DNA of 64,000 nt from NCBI RefSeq assembly GCF_001649575.2, contig NC_051436.1:7318430-7382429 (forward strand). The letters are read 5' to 3'. Positions 1-12,372 of this stretch are shown here, one piece after another; position 1 is the first letter of the stretch; the number at the start of each line of letters is the position of its first letter. The notes under the pieces are model-generated. The model was not told the origin of the DNA. It made no database searches and saw only the letters and a list, made by a program, of their open reading frames with translations. Both the position numbers and the translations under genes were made by a program. This DNA is from Kryptolebias marmoratus (Eukaryota; Chordata; Actinopteri; Cyprinodontiformes; Rivulidae).

Positions 1-2177
1 ATCAAAATTAAACAAAATAAACATTTGAAATATATGAGTTTGTATGTAATGTATGAATATAATATACAAGTTTCACTTTTTAAATGGAATTACTGAAATC
101 AATCTACTTTTTCATGATATTCTAATTTTATGACCAGCACCTGTATATAGGGGTTTGGCTAAACCAATTAACACACAGGGGAAAACAAAAATTCACATCA
201 GTAATGAATTAACAGAAAACAGCAACCAATACCTAAATACCCCCACAGCTAACAAACACATAGTATGGCCTGATGAGTTGCCTTTCAGATTTAAGAGTTC
301 TCAGCGCTTGGCCACACCTTTTGCTCCACTAGGAAGAAGCCGACAACCGACCTGGTAACTCAAAAAAAAAAAAAAAGCCTAATTAATCATTAACATCTAA
401 AAGCCACTGTGTCTTATTATGTGTGCACTCCATTAGGTTGTTTTAAATAAGATATTTTTAGATAAGATATTTTCAGGTTAAAAATATGAGTTTGACAAAT
501 CAAATAGTAAATAATAATGAGGCGAATGTATGCAGGATGGATTTTACCATTAAGGCTAAGGACATCACCAGAAGAAAGTGGGGAAAAATTTTAAATGGGC
601 ACAGCCAACATTAGAGTTTTTTGCCAGTTGTTGATCAGCTGTTTGTGTGGGAGATTTATTTTCTTTGCAGGGCTCAATAAAAAGTCAGCTGTTATTGTTT
701 TGACCAGGTGGCCAGAGACAATATATGGCATCCCCCCACCAAATATAAGCCCGGATTCAAATTATATGGATATTTATGTGTTTGAATATGCAATTCTGTC
801 CAATTTAGCTTCCTTCGTGGCATCAGGGGGTGCATTTGTTGGGTATAGCACATGATGGTCGTTTCCTCTAAATGTGTCAACAGGATGCTGCTTTCAAACT
901 GCACCTCCCAGAAGATTGATAATGAACGATTGGCTCATTAACAGAGACTATTAGCCATGTCCACATGTGCGGTCCCATGAGTGGGTAGAACACTCGCTGA
1001 ATGGACACACCACAATATGAAGACTAATTGCCTTTGAAGACGGAGTCTGTATTTTCTCCTCTAATTCTCCTAGGGCCCACAGGCAGACCTTAAGTTGGCA
1101 ATAATTGCTGCAATTTTCAGTGTCATTTACTCATTTCCAGAGTGACAGGGCATTCCAGTGCTTGTTGTCTCACAGGTTGGAAGTTCTTGTGGAGGGAAGT
1201 GTTAAGCCCACTGACCCTGAAATTTGCAAATATTTTCTGTTACCCATCTCACAAAAATACACAATTAAGTGATCGTACTCAGCATTGTTCAGAGACACCC
1301 TTTCAGCAGCTAAGCTTCCTTCCACGGCTACACCGACATCCACTTCCTGTCAGTTTCCACCTGGAAAATTCCCCACTACCGTAGACTTTTCCAAGAAAAC
1401 CAAGCCTTTGTGGTGTTTGCGCCAAGCTTGGTGCGTTTGACCTCTGACTCAGCCGACCATCAGGAATCAGATAATGAAATGCTGACAAGATGAGCAGCAC
1501 TGTGAGATAAAAAAGAACAAAGAGCAGGAGAGACAAAAAGATCTTTCTCTGTTTTGTTTGTGCGTGTGCAGTATTGCCACAACAACATATGGCCACCAAG
1601 CTGTGGCGTCACTGCGCTCAGATGTGCGTTTGATTGTGCAATATTTTCCTCAAAGGAAACTGGCAGGCTTGTTGTGTGAGGGATTAACCAGTTTGTAAAG
1701 CTGAAAATCAGGCTGTTGCAGGTTTTTTTTTTCAGTAATGTATCAGTACATACTTAGTTTTAGAGGTGTGCATAGAATAACTGAACTATGCTTTGGCAAG
1801 ATGGAAGGTTATTTATTCCTAAAAGAGATTTAACTGCAGCTCCAACGTGTTGGTTACGTCAAAGATTTTGATGAAGATGTAACTGCGAAGATGCAGTTTT
1901 ATATTGTGTTACAAAGACAGTGAAGTTGGTTCTTTTTTAAATAATAAAACAGTCCTATTTCAGACTTAATAGTGGCTCATGTGGCTTCTGTTTTATAAAC
2001 CTTATAATCCCATCAATTTAGCATTCAACAGTTCTTTCTCTCAGAAATATATTAATATAAATTTCATATGCCTGCAAGAAGTGCCCTGGGCTCCACCAGC
2101 AGTGCTACAGCTAGCTGCTGTTGCCACTGTTAGCGCTCACAAATAATAACAGTAAATAAGCATAGAAGGCTAATTAT
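1..2177. other. AT-rich non-coding DNA
   Basis: No open frame here has coding character, splice context or recognisable protein similarity. A 15-base A run lies at 362-376. The part from about 1,300 to 1,600 is more balanced in composition but shows no motif I can name. I see no RNA gene or known repeat. Confidence 0.6.
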
Positions 2178-2290
2178 TAAACCTTTTCTCCAAACTGAGG
2201 TTGCTCACAAAGCTATCTGCATCAGGTAAGATATTAACTGTTTATAACTCTTTCACTGAACCCCACTTTAAAAGATCGGAACTATAACTT
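2178..2290 (+). repeat. Dispersed repeat family B, copy 1
   Basis: Shares an ordered set of words with 10468-10560: a CCAAACTGAG block, then a GCTA block, then CAGGTAAGATATT, then a TTTACTGAACC-like block. The two copies have drifted, so the pair is old. Similar sequence is, from memory, common in teleost genomes, but I cannot name the family. The CAGGTAAG word looks like a splice donor, but it is part of the repeat and should not be used as exon evidence. Confidence 0.55.
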
Positions 2291-2696
2291 TAAGGCATTC
2301 TTGCAACAGGTTGACTCTAAAATCTGTCTTTGACTGTTAGCAAATCTTGGGCTCTTTTGGGGGATGCTTTTTTTCACCTCTTAGTATATTTAAAGTTAGG
2401 TTTTATCTGAATTGTCCTTTTTTTGTCCAAGTTAAAAGTTTCATGGTACCGTCTCTACCTGGATGCGTGCATTAACAACCAAACTAAAGGTGCATCACCA
2501 GGGTTACCCTGAAACAGTTGCAGTGTTGTCAGATAAAAGGTGCTTTATGACTTCCAAGTACAGACGTCTGTTTATAGACTTTTGTTTGCCAAAAAGGAAA
2601 CCTCTGACACTCTTTACTTTATGCAGTGTTTCCCAGTCTGTGAAAGAAGTTAGCGATTACAGTGAATATCTTCATAAAAGACATTCTTCAAGTGTG
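2291..2696. other. Non-coding, nothing recognised
   Basis: AT-rich sequence between repeat B and the first family A fragment. An 84-codon frame at 2463-2717 has no coding features. Confidence 0.5.
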
Positions 2697-2805
2697 TGTC
2701 ATTGTCTCTGTGTGTAGGTGTGTGTTTGTTTGACTATGAGCAAAATATTTCATGAACAACAACTGTGTAACTTCTGGTGTCAACTCGATTCAAATCTCAG
2801 TCTGA
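2697..2805 (+). repeat. Family A fragment (left part only)
   Basis: Starts with a GT-rich lead-in, then GAGCAAAATATTTCATGAAC, which matches the opening word of family A (TCTGTTAGCAAAATATCTCA). It then has the GTCAACTCGATTCAAAT step found in fuller copies just before the ATGGCCGCC block. The right two thirds of the unit are missing. Confidence 0.6.
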
Positions 2806-4064
2806 AACTCTGGCATGAAAGGCGACGGGTGATATGCATTTTTATTTCCTGTCTGAAGCATGCAATATCATCCAGCGATTTTTTTTCTTTTTTTTTTAAA
2901 TGACATATAAAGGAAGAAATAAATAGGCTAACTTGATTATTTGTAGTAAAAAAAAAAAATCACAAATCTTCAAATCAGACTGTTGGTTGTGGATAAATGT
3001 TTTTGAGCAACACTTCCACCCCCGTGCCAGATCCCAAGACAGTGAAGTGATAAAACAGGACTTATGCTTCTATCTCGTTTTGTCCTAGAGAGACAGTTAT
3101 GATGAATAACAAGCCATGTCTTGCCAGAATGATATTAAATCTTCAGAGAAGGGTGGGGGAAACAACAAAAAAAAACAACAACAAAAAGACATGGTATTTC
3201 TGTAAATAACTGGGAGTAAGAAAAGGCAACTCTTATTTTCTGTCTAAATTCTCAGTGATGGTTTGGACACTTGAGAAGACATCTTGCTGTGTGAGTGCAG
3301 AAGTGAGATGAGACCTTGTGGTCTGGAAGCCCCCCCTGTGGTAATTTATGATGTCTGTTCTGGGGGCTGTCATTGCCTCTCCACCAGTGCTTTCCTCCCC
3401 ACGTCCACGAAGAGAGACGGCGGCGAGATAATTAATGCGTTTGTGAGTCCTCGCACTTCCCTGACACACTTGACTCCATTTAATAAATGATGTCCCATAT
3501 TTTCCCATTCATTATAATGTCATTAAGACATATTAATTCCCCCCGCTGCTTTAACCTTTTAGCCCATGTTACCACAGTAGCCCCTCTCTACGGATAGCCC
3601 CAGTTCCTTGTTCTACACCGCTCACAACTTGTACCACTTAAATTACGTCGCCCTCCATGGGCTGTTATGCAATAAGTCCCATTTAGGGAGAAAAAAGAAG
3701 AAAAAAAAAAAGAGGGCAACACTTGATGGCAAATGTGAGCACTCCGCCAGACAGGAACCCCAACTCAGATGTTTACCAGGGGGAGTGGAAGTCAAAACTT
3801 GAGTGTGTGTTAAGTGTTTAAGCCCTGCAGAAACAAGTGAATCCTCGAGAAGGGGAAGAAGTGGCAACAATCTGTTGACCCAATTTAAAGCCCAAATGTT
3901 CATTAATCAGATGTAAGAAGATTCTTTTATCAAACAATAAAACGCCCATCACTTTCCATGTCAGGATGTTGAACTAGGTTGAACTAGGATCATCTTTTGA
4001 TGAGAAGGGCTGGAGCTTTTGGTCAGAGCTTGTAAATGATGTTATGGGCGATCTCCTACAAGGT
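2806..4064. other. Non-coding; two repeat-poor balanced blocks
   Basis: The 3,330-3,560 block carries AGATAATTAATGCG, CATTATAATGTCATTAAG and TATTAATTCC, and the 3,640-3,910 block carries a 12-base A run and little repeat. Both look more constrained than their AT-rich surroundings, which would fit conserved non-coding DNA. That is a texture judgement only. Short open frames on both strands here overlap each other and have no supporting context. Confidence 0.35.
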
Positions 4065-4380
4065 GAGCTCAGAGTGTGTGCTCAGGACGAACCTCAGTTA
4101 CTACCACACCAAATTTTGGCGCAATATCTGAAACAATTGACTGAGTTATAGCTAGTTTTGTGTTTTCCAAGTTGATTGGCTAAGGCTGCCGACTTGAATT
4201 GTGTGAACTTCAAAAGTTAATCAGTCGTAGTTGTCCAATGAATACAATCTGAGAGTCTCATTAAAATCCACCCAGTGGTTCATAAAATATTTTGCAAACA
4301 GACAAATAAACTTACACACAATTACTGGCAATTACATGATCATCTGTCCTTCATGGTGGCAAGTGATAATATGTTCTTGG
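4065..4380 (-). repeat. Family A, near-full copy
   Basis: Reads as the reverse complement of the family. In order it has the TCAGTTACTACCACACCAAA block, GACTGAGTTATAGCTAG, a weak match to the ATGGCCGCC step, GAGAGTCTCATTAAAATCCA, GTGGTTCATAAAATATTTTG, a CAGACAAA step, AATTACATGATCAT, and the end TGGTGGCAAGTGATAAT. This copy helps define the unit's outer end. Confidence 0.8.
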
Positions 4381-4685
4381 CAATAGTGGATGTAGATTAG
4401 TTGAAAAACACAGTTTTGGGATTCATCATCCTGAGTCTGGATGATTCTAAAATACATATAAAAACAATAAAACAAAATTATCACCAGTCCGTCTTGTACA
4501 TTCTATCGAGCAGATCTGTTCACTTCCCTGCAGTGATAAATGTCCTTCTAGAACTCTCTTTTGGATTGTCTTCATGTAGAAGTAAACCTGAGACCATCCA
4601 TCGGCGCAGTGACCCACCAGGCATAACGCTGCACCGACACACACTCACTAACAGACCAGAAAGAAACAGAGAACTAATATTAGAC

Positions 4686-4688
<3 letters not shown>

Positions 4689-4716
<28 letters not shown>
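4689..4716. repeat. (GT)n microsatellite
   Basis: Fourteen uninterrupted GT units. The run lies inside a 127-codon open frame (4401-4784) and creates a VCVCVC tract, one reason to reject that frame as a gene. Confidence 0.95.
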
Positions 4717-4717
<1 letters not shown>

Positions 4718-5407
4718 GCTAGCAAATGTCCTTGAATTGGCGTGGGACCACCAGTGCTTGAGTTGTTTAACTGCTCATTTATAACAGGTGGGCAGCATTA
4801 AACACTGCAGGTCCAAAGTCTGATCTCCCCTTTCTCTTTTCATGCCTTAATCATAGCTGACTAAAAACCTAATCTGTCTCCAGATCAGTGGCCAGGGACT
4901 CATTTTATCTAGCCCCGCTAAACATTTTGTCCAAAAGCCCATTTGCTGTAAATTGCAGCTATTAATCGTCAACTCAAACAGGCACCTGCGTTGTATTTGG
5001 GCAGAAAAATTCATGGAAAGTTGACCAGCTGTTATGAAGCTGTTACCAATAAAGGAACTATTTTTAAAACCGATTACCCGTCGATTATTTGTCTTCCGAA
5101 TGTGGCTGTAAACAGGTAATCACCAATTTGAGATAGTTTATGCAGCCAGGGGCCCAGAATGTTGCTCTGCTCATTCTTCAGCCTGTCTGTTGCACATCTT
5201 ACCCTCTTGCATGTGAGGAGAAAAACGGTTGGCCTGTTTGTACCTCAGCGCATTCTAAAGTAGTGGTCAATTCTTCCTTCAGTGGGCTTTTCACCAGGTT
5301 GGCCTAACACAAACTGTTATAACTTTTCCATCACTGGTATGAGAGGAAAAACGCTTGTGGACACATTTAATTTATAGTTCTCCAACTTGCAACTTATTCT
5401 TGTCCCT
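4717..5407. other. Non-coding, one repeat-poor block
   Basis: Between about 4,850 and 5,000 the sequence is free of known repeats and ends in AAATTGCAGCTATTAATCGTC. It could be a conserved element. I see no exon, promoter or RNA gene. Confidence 0.4.
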
Positions 5408-5545
5408 GTGTGTGCATGTGTGTGTGTGTTTGTCAGCAAAATACCTCATGCACAAATGAACAAATTTTAATGAATCTCTTAAGTAATTGTTGGATGTCCA
5501 TCTACAGCGATTCCAGATTCTGGTCAATCCAGACCCAACCCACAT
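5408..5545 (+). repeat. Family A fragment (left part)
   Basis: A GT-rich lead-in is followed by GTCAGCAAAATACCTCATG, AATTTTAATGAATCTCTTAA, GTAATTGTTGGATGTCCAT and a CTACAGC step, the first five words of the family in order. The copy breaks off before the ATGGCCGCC block. Confidence 0.7.
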
Positions 5546-7249
5546 GTTTTATTTCAGGGCAAGAAATAGTCTGCTGTGATTCTGTCAATTGTAGGTTTAC
5601 TGCAGTGTTTGTGTAGAGTGGTGTGGCTCCTTTAAGAGTGCACACAGAAAGAGGCGAGGGACAGAGCCTGTGTGTATGTTTGTTGTGAGAATCGGAGCAC
5701 ATGACTGAGACAGAGGAAAATTAGCTGCAGATTAACTTTTAGTGGTAAATGGACACTGTAGGATGCAGTTACGGCATCTGAAAATGTATTTGTTCCGAGG
5801 TTTAGGCAGCCCATTAATAGCAGATGGTGCCATTTTTCTTACACCAAGTTACTCTGTATTACACATGTAACTTTGACCTCTATCATCTTGTTGCCTTTAA
5901 GTTTATTTAATTTTTATTCTTGTATGAATAAAAGAGCTAGAACTGTGCAAGCGGCTGCATAAATAAAATAAAAATTGATTTTGTTGAGGCATGAAAAATT
6001 AATAAAGTTGATCAAGTATGTACATACCAGGTACGTACCTGATACATTTAATTCTGATGTTTTGACTCTGCCTCAGCTCCATCCGAGAGAACTGAAGTGA
6101 ATTTTCATTTTGCAGCCCTTGGCCTGATCAGACTCCTCATTATGCCAGCCTTGTTGGTTTTCTATCATGACTTTTTACATTGTAGTGTAACTAGTAGCTG
6201 TCTTGATAAAGCCCCTAAAATAAAGAGCTTTGCATCTTATCTCCTTCTGCTTGTGTGGGGAATTAATGTTTGAATTAGAGACATTGTTATCTGCACCTTG
6301 AGAACATTTGCATAAAAGTTTAATTGGGTACTGAAAAAGTTTGGCTATGACTTCTACAAACTTGGCAAAAATGAAAGATTACAGATCCAAACCTATTTTT
6401 TTTAGCAGATCTGTAGTTAAAACCAGTGAAAGGCTTGCAAAGAAAAATGAGCGTACGGACACTAAGTACCACTTAAAAATTAATGTGTAGTAAATGTCAC
6501 CTATAGCACTGATTCACCAAGCATTCTTGATACCAGCGGGCCACTTTAGGACGTTAAACTGTACTTGTAAAAGTAAAATATGACTCTAACTTCCTATGCT
6601 GAAGTAAAACATACAAGCTGATTATATATTTTCCACGAGACAATTGTTGTAGATTAGCTTTGCTAAAATCTTTAAATGTTACGGCAGTTTACTCCTCATA
6701 AATTTAGGAAGACGGTGCTGTCCTAGAAACGGAACATGAAAAGGTTTCCCTGTCTCGCCTAAAAAGGTGCTTCATGTTTCTTGTGAAGTTTTTGAGAAAA
6801 TGGCACTCCTCATGACCTAGTTTCAGCAGACGTCCTCATCAGACTCTACACAAATCACATCAAAACTCAACTATTCCTCTTCTGACAGAAACATTTCCCC
6901 TATTTGACTTGTCTGGTTTTTCTTATTTTGGCGGAATGTGCAGACAGTCGTGAGCGTGCTTTCCAAATCTGTCTCTGTCTCACTCAGAGAAATCCCCATA
7001 TGTCAGATTTGTTGTTCGGATTGCGTTTGGATTCCTCGGTTTTTGGCCCAGAACATTTTTCACTCCAGCCAGATTTCAGGGGAGCTGTGTCAGTTTGGCA
7101 GAGCGGTCCCTTTTAATTTTGTACGCCACCGTTTGTATATGATGCACCGTTCGGTTCAGCCCTACTGTCTAATTTATCTGAGGCAAACTCGCGCCATACA
7201 TCACCTTATGTTTTGTTTATGTCTTAAAAAACGTAGCGTTTTTATTTAA
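5546..7249. other. AT-rich non-coding DNA
   Basis: No gene, RNA or named repeat. The only local structure is the palindrome pair at 6016-6041. The 103-codon frame at 6938-7249 is unsupported and runs up to family A sequence. Confidence 0.5.
6016..6041. repeat. Two abutting perfect palindromes
   Basis: GTATGTACATAC (6016-6027) and CAGGTACGTACCTG (6028-6041) are each equal to their own reverse complement and touch without a spacer. Both are built on the GTAC core. The function is unknown, and this could be chance in simple sequence. Confidence 0.8.
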
Positions 7250-7410
7250 ATTGATTCAAGATGGCTAACGCAGCAAACCAACATTGGGAAACACAAAAAT
7301 GGCCATAACTTTAATTTTTACAGATATTAGCGTGGTAGTAGCTGAGACTGATCCCCAAAACACACAAAAATGAAAGGCCTAAATAAAATATGTGACCCAC
7401 GCTGGCAAAA
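7250..7410 (+). repeat. Family A fragment (right half)
   Basis: Starts at ATTCAAGATGGCTAACGCAG, then has AACACAAAAATGGCCATAAC, TTTACAGATATTAG, GTGGTAGTAGCTGAGA and ATCCCCAAAACACAC. It is the complement of the piece missing at 5408-5545, but 1.7 kb separates the two, so it is probably an independent insertion. Confidence 0.75.
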
Positions 7411-8259
7411 TGAGTCATTACTGAAAAATTCCTCATTGTGAGTTATTTTCAAATTCTTTTTCAAATGTGTTTTTTTGACATTTATCACTTGGCAACAGCC
7501 TAGTTTTGCTACAAAACTGCTGGTAAGAACACAGTTTTTATTGGTTTAAAACAAGGTTATAAGGAATTCCAGCTTGATACTTAAAAGGGGGAATCCCCAA
7601 GCTTCACAATGATGCCAAATGTTATACAAAGGGATTTCCTGGCCCTACAGCAGCCAGCAGTGAAAAATAGCCAGTTTCAAAGAAAATGATAAGGGTTGTA
7701 ATATGATGAATTATTTCTGAAGACATGCCTGTTAGAAAACTTGGATTTAAAGGTAGATTAGGAAGATTATATGCTAGTTTAGTTACTGTTACTTCTCATA
7801 CTAAAGCTGAGGTTCCTTTCAGAAAGCTTCCTGTTTCCTGCATTCCTGCGTTCATACAAACAAATGTGCGTCCATAAGTCCTGTTTCTGAGGAACTTTGA
7901 CAGTCTCACGCAGCCACTAAAAGACCACCTGTCCTTGTGCAGACATGATGATATGTCTTCCTACTGTCACATTTTACCCCCCCCCCCAGGCCCCAAATCC
8001 TCACCAAACTTCCACATGGCAAAAAGCCGTGCCGAGTTGTTAACAGAGTACCCCTGACACACAGCGTGACAATTTCACACCCAGCCCCTAATCCAGCTGA
8101 CACGGCCATCGACGCTCTTTTAATTGCCCCGTGAGTTTTTGGCTTTCCAAACATGTTGAGGAATAGAAAAGCAGAGTCAAATCTGTTCCCGCGCCCTTCT
8201 GCTTGTCTGTCAGGCTGGCTGTCGCCTTGTTATGATTAATGTATTCCCCGGCATACAGG
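7411..8259. other. Non-coding; repeat-poor tail
   Basis: The 7,411-7,880 part is AT-rich with nothing recognised. From about 7,900 to 8,150 composition is balanced, with a C run at 7,978-7,988 and a CTCTTTTAATTGCCCCGTGA segment. This second part is a weak candidate for conserved non-coding DNA. Confidence 0.35.
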
Positions 8260-8278
8260 TTTTTTTTTTTTTTTTTTT
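8260..8278. repeat. Poly(T), 19 bases
   Basis: Uninterrupted T run. No adjacent SINE or LINE body or target-site duplication is visible, so I do not call it a retroposon tail. Confidence 0.9.
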
Positions 8279-10467
8279 ATTCTGGGAAAGCACACCTTTC
8301 TCCAGACGAAAGGCTGCTGTGAAGTCCTATCACGTTGTTGTTTTTCTCTCTCTTTCTCCCTCTCCCTCTCGCTGATATTGCACATGGCAAATACATATTT
8401 CAGAAACAACTACTTAAATTCATTTTTCAGGGTGTTGAATCAGCTTGTCTCAGTTTAATTCAGTTTTCTCTCAGGGCACTTTTGGAGTGGAGTTGAAGTG
8501 TACCAAATTGAGATATAGATTTTTCTGTCTCTTTGAGCTAGAAATAAGATCACTTGAGGAGTTTGTGAGAGGTGGGTTAGAGCTTGCGCGCGCGCGTGTG
8601 TGTTAAGTCGGAGATTGAATTTTGTCCATCTTTTTCAGTCAAACGTGCATAGTGCTCTATGAATAAACTGCATAAATAATGCAAAATGTGACAGAGATAG
8701 AATCCTGCGTGGCACCTCTCTATAACATACGATACGCCCCACGTTGCAGTTGGTTGAACGCAAATGTTAAATTTGTTGCTGCGTCTCAAGGGACACCATA
8801 TTGCAAAAGGAAACCTTAAATGTTCTGCAGTTCAAAGAGACACCGTAAAGCGAATTAACCATCAAATCCACAAAGTATGTCACTTTCTTTTGATGTCACC
8901 ATATTTTCTTTGTTACAGGTAAGTATGATCGCAAGATGGGGGGGAATACAGTCTGCATCAGACCATTTCGGCAGCATTCATTTCACATCAGCTTATGGAA
9001 AAAAAAACACCCATTTGAAATGAAAACCATACAGAATGAAACAAGAAACAGAACCTGGGATGGCTTCACCAATCTCATTCTCACTGGGGGTCTTACAGGG
9101 GCGACTAGCTTCTTCTCCCACAGCCCACTCGCAGATCAATACCAGGAATCAGGCCATTACGTTCCTCTGAAAGTGCTACGTGCTCAATCGATATGTTATT
9201 ATTTTTCATCTGCTGGCTGTATTTAATACCCTCATTATTATTTCCCCTGACTGAACAGGGAGGAAACTATTCCCGTCCGCTCTTGAATCTATTTTTTTCT
9301 TTTTTCTTCTTTTTTTTTTCTTCTTTCTTTTTGGTGTGTGTGTGTTTGGGATTGGTCTGTGTTGGTATGCTCCTTCGTGTTTACTCATTTGTTTGTGTGA
9401 GTTTTGTTTGCAGTCGCTTGAAATTGTATGTTGTCAGCGATAGCGTGCGGTCTCCTCGGACTTGGAGGGGAATGTTTTGCTTCCACCGGTGATACGTTCA
9501 GAAGAGCATGTACAGTTCATTTATTTTTACTCACCGCTGTTGTTACGGGCATTATTGGTTTTCTTATTCGCGTCGAGCAAAATCATGACCGTCTTTGGCT
9601 GAGGAAAACAACCAACTCCTGATAGTGGAGGTTAACTTAGGAAATATGATTCAGTAGTTAAGATCTCTTGAAGTGGGGTTCTGTGGAAAGTTTATGAATA
9701 GTTAAAGCTTTACCTGTTGTAGGTAGATCTTTGAACAATCTCAGTTTGGAGAAATAGTTTAATTCTGACCTGATTGAGCTAACACCTGAATGAGACAAAG
9801 GCCAAATTTGAGCAACCACTGGACAATAAATGTTGCGTATTTTACTTTAGAATTGAACAAGGAACTCAAGGATTGACAGCTGGAGAGAAATTTATTTGCA
9901 CAATCATTTACGGTTTCACATGGTTTAGACAGTCTTCTAATCCGGCGCTTCCTTCTCCAGGATACCAACAATGCTACTTATTGCTATGGCAATAGTGGGA
10001 CACAAGCTTGCACTCTTAAGCAGATGTTAACTTCACAAATTAACATGTTTCCATAATACTGGTAGACATTCTGACTCCAAGCAAGGGCACTTCAGTCACT
10101 TGTAATTTTCAGCCTCCACACTCCAAACTCAAACATTTCACAGTGGTTTATCCAAACTATTGTTCTCTAAACCTTTACATTGCCCTGAATTTTACATTAC
10201 ATGGCTAAGTCAAATTCTGTTTTGTTTTGTTTTTGTAAGCACAAATAGCAGGAGCACCAACTAGCTCGGGGCACTTGTCATATTTTTTGCCAAAGTAATC
10301 ATGTAATGCAAAACTGAAGTCACTGTAAAGGTTTATGAGAAGGCATTGACATGAACTGCTGTGAAACCTTTAAAATTGGGAGCTGTTTTATGATGACAGC
10401 AGTGGATTGCTGCCACCAACGGACTCTGCTCCGACTAGCCTCTGGCTCGTCTATCCGGTCAAATTTA
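8279..10467. other. Non-coding; simple sequence and one balanced block
   Basis: Holds a CT-rich tract (about 8,345-8,370), a (GC)n(GT)n tract (8586-8602) and a T-rich tract near 9291-9332 followed by GT units. The 9,050-9,250 segment is balanced and contains AATCGATATGTTATTATTTT and CCTCATTATTATTTCCCC, which would suit a conserved element. I see no exon. Confidence 0.4.
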
Positions 10468-10560
10468 AACGCTTTTCTTCCAAACTGAGAGCTACCTACA
10501 ACAGGTAAGATATTCATTGTTTCTGACCTTTTAACAGAACCATACTCAGCTTAGAAACGT
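10468..10560 (+). repeat. Dispersed repeat family B, copy 2
   Basis: TTCCAAACTGAGAGCTACC, then CAACAGGTAAGATATTCATT, then TTTTAACAGAACC repeats the word order of 2178-2290. The upstream part (10,320-10,467), with a GCAGTGGATTGCTGCCACC segment, may belong to the same element, but its match to copy 1 is too weak to draw a border. Confidence 0.5.
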
Positions 10561-12019
10561 TTGCAAGGGCAGTGGGATATCGCATATGCCCCACTCCGTT
10601 TTCCCTTTAACCTTTACAAGTAATCTCTGCGAGACCAAACGTACATTAACGTATCTGCTATGAAATACTTGATGTATGCCAAAGCTGCCATGAACTAGGG
10701 ATGATCCAAAGCTCATGTGTGGCACACGCTGCGTCCAAAATGCATGGAGAGAATTAACCGGTAATACTCATTTTAATATAAATGAGCTCTCTCATAATGA
10801 CCTGAAAGTTCCTTCGGCACAGCAGGAGTGTGGCATGGGGAGCAAGAAACGCAAGGGCCCAGTTAGCAAATGACAGTTTGGTGATAAATCATCTGTAATT
10901 AAACACCTTAGAAGTATATGGACCACAGCAGAGGGTGGGGTTGGGGGTGGGGGTGCTGTTACATGGAAGGTGGGTGGTATGGTTGCCCATCCTGCTGGCC
11001 TGGTAATAAATGACAAAGGGAATAATAGCCAGAGTTTTCTGTTGAGTCTATGCGATCAGATAGCCTAAAGCTAAAGCCTTTTTGTTCTACGTTTATCAGA
11101 GCCTTATTTCTAATAGGACTCCTTGTGTTTTACCTAGTAAGACCACTTTTATACCATATTTAAAGTCTGACTGTATCTATGCTTTGGTCTTTTACTGTGC
11201 TCATAGTGAAAGATTAATTGCTCCTAATCAAAGTCGTCAAGCTAAACTACATCAGGAATAATGGACTCAGAGGAGAATAGCTTTCATTGTATGGGGATTG
11301 GAAGGAGCTCGGGGCTTCTATTATCTTGTCTTTCTTGTACCTGGTTGCGGGAAGTTTAATTCTTTACCATGTTTTTTTTTCACTTTCTGCTGGTTTGGAG
11401 AACAAGCCTTCAATGTCAAGCAGCAGTGCGGACGAAGGCTGAACATCGAGGGCTATCAGAAAAGTACCAATTGAAGTGGAGGCCATATACTGGCTTATTG
11501 GGGGGGAGGGGGGAGAAAGAGTATAAATCAGAGAGGACAAGTGACAGAGATTAATGCCAGCCAACCTCACAAAATAACCCTTCCATCCCGCCACAGCCTC
11601 ACCCTACAACAACCTCCTGATAAAGCCACCAATGTGACACTACACAAGGTACAATAATAGAAATGCATTACTCAAAAGCCCTTTGAGAGGCGTAGATAGG
11701 CGAAGTGTGCCAAAGGAGAAATGTAGATGACTACCTGGGCAAAAAAATTTTTATGTCCTTCATAGGACAAATGGTTTCTTCAGACAGTATGGATGAGTTT
11801 AGAGGGTTTATGGCCCCTATCATAGTCACTTTCAGAGCGGATGTTCATTTTGTGATCATATTTATGACTTCCCTTATAGAGGCTAATTTCTATGATATAT
11901 TCTTAAGTGTCTGAGGTAGTTAGAGCTTTAATGAATTGCCCGTAGTGCAGCCATATTATTTGCAGTACTATTACGTTGACGTTTGCTCGCTTTTACCTTT
12001 TGATTTAGGCTTTTATTTT
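10561..12019. other. Non-coding, nothing recognised
   Basis: Contains a G-rich stretch near 10,935-10,955, another G run near 11,500, and otherwise ordinary AT-leaning sequence. Short overlapping frames at 11364-11594 (-) and 11369-11554 (+) shadow each other and have no support. Confidence 0.5.
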
Positions 12020-12372
12020 TTCCCGCCACCATGAAAGGCAGGTGATCGTGTAACTGCCTGTGTCTGCTTGTGTGCGTGCGTTTGTCTGTAAGTTAGCAAA
12101 ATATCTGAACTAGTGCATGAATTCTAATGAAAGTCTTAGAAAGTAATTATTGGAAGTATAACTAGAATAATTAACTTTTATAGTCAACTCTATTAAAAAT
12201 AGGTGCCACAGCTAATTAAACTTGGGAAACGTAAAAATGCTGTAACTCAATCAACTTTACAGACATGGAGCTAATATTTGGTGTGGTAGTAGCTGAGAGT
12301 CATCCCCATAACATGCTTCAAATGCTAACAAATCACAAGATTTTTGTTTGGCATGCAAGGTGACCGACAACA
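12020..12372 (+). repeat. Family A, near-full copy
   Basis: Runs from CCGCCACCATGAAAGGCAGG and TGATCGTGTAACTGCCTGTG through AGTTAGCAAAATATCTGAAC, AATTCTAATGAAAGTCTTAG, a CCACAGCTAATTAAACTTG step, GCTGTAACTCAATCAACTTT, GGTGTGGTAGTAGCTGAGAG and TCATCCCCATAACAT to TTTGGCATGCAAGGTGACCG. It gives the best single view of both outer ends of the unit. Confidence 0.85.

Noticed and set aside
2224..2236. CAGGTAAGAT as a splice donor
   Set aside because: The same word sits in the relative at about 10,500, so it is part of dispersed repeat B.
4401..4784. 127-codon plus-strand frame
   Set aside because: Crosses a GT microsatellite and has no support.
8260..8278. Poly(T) as a reversed retroposon tail
   Set aside because: No SINE or LINE body adjoins it and no flanking duplication is visible.
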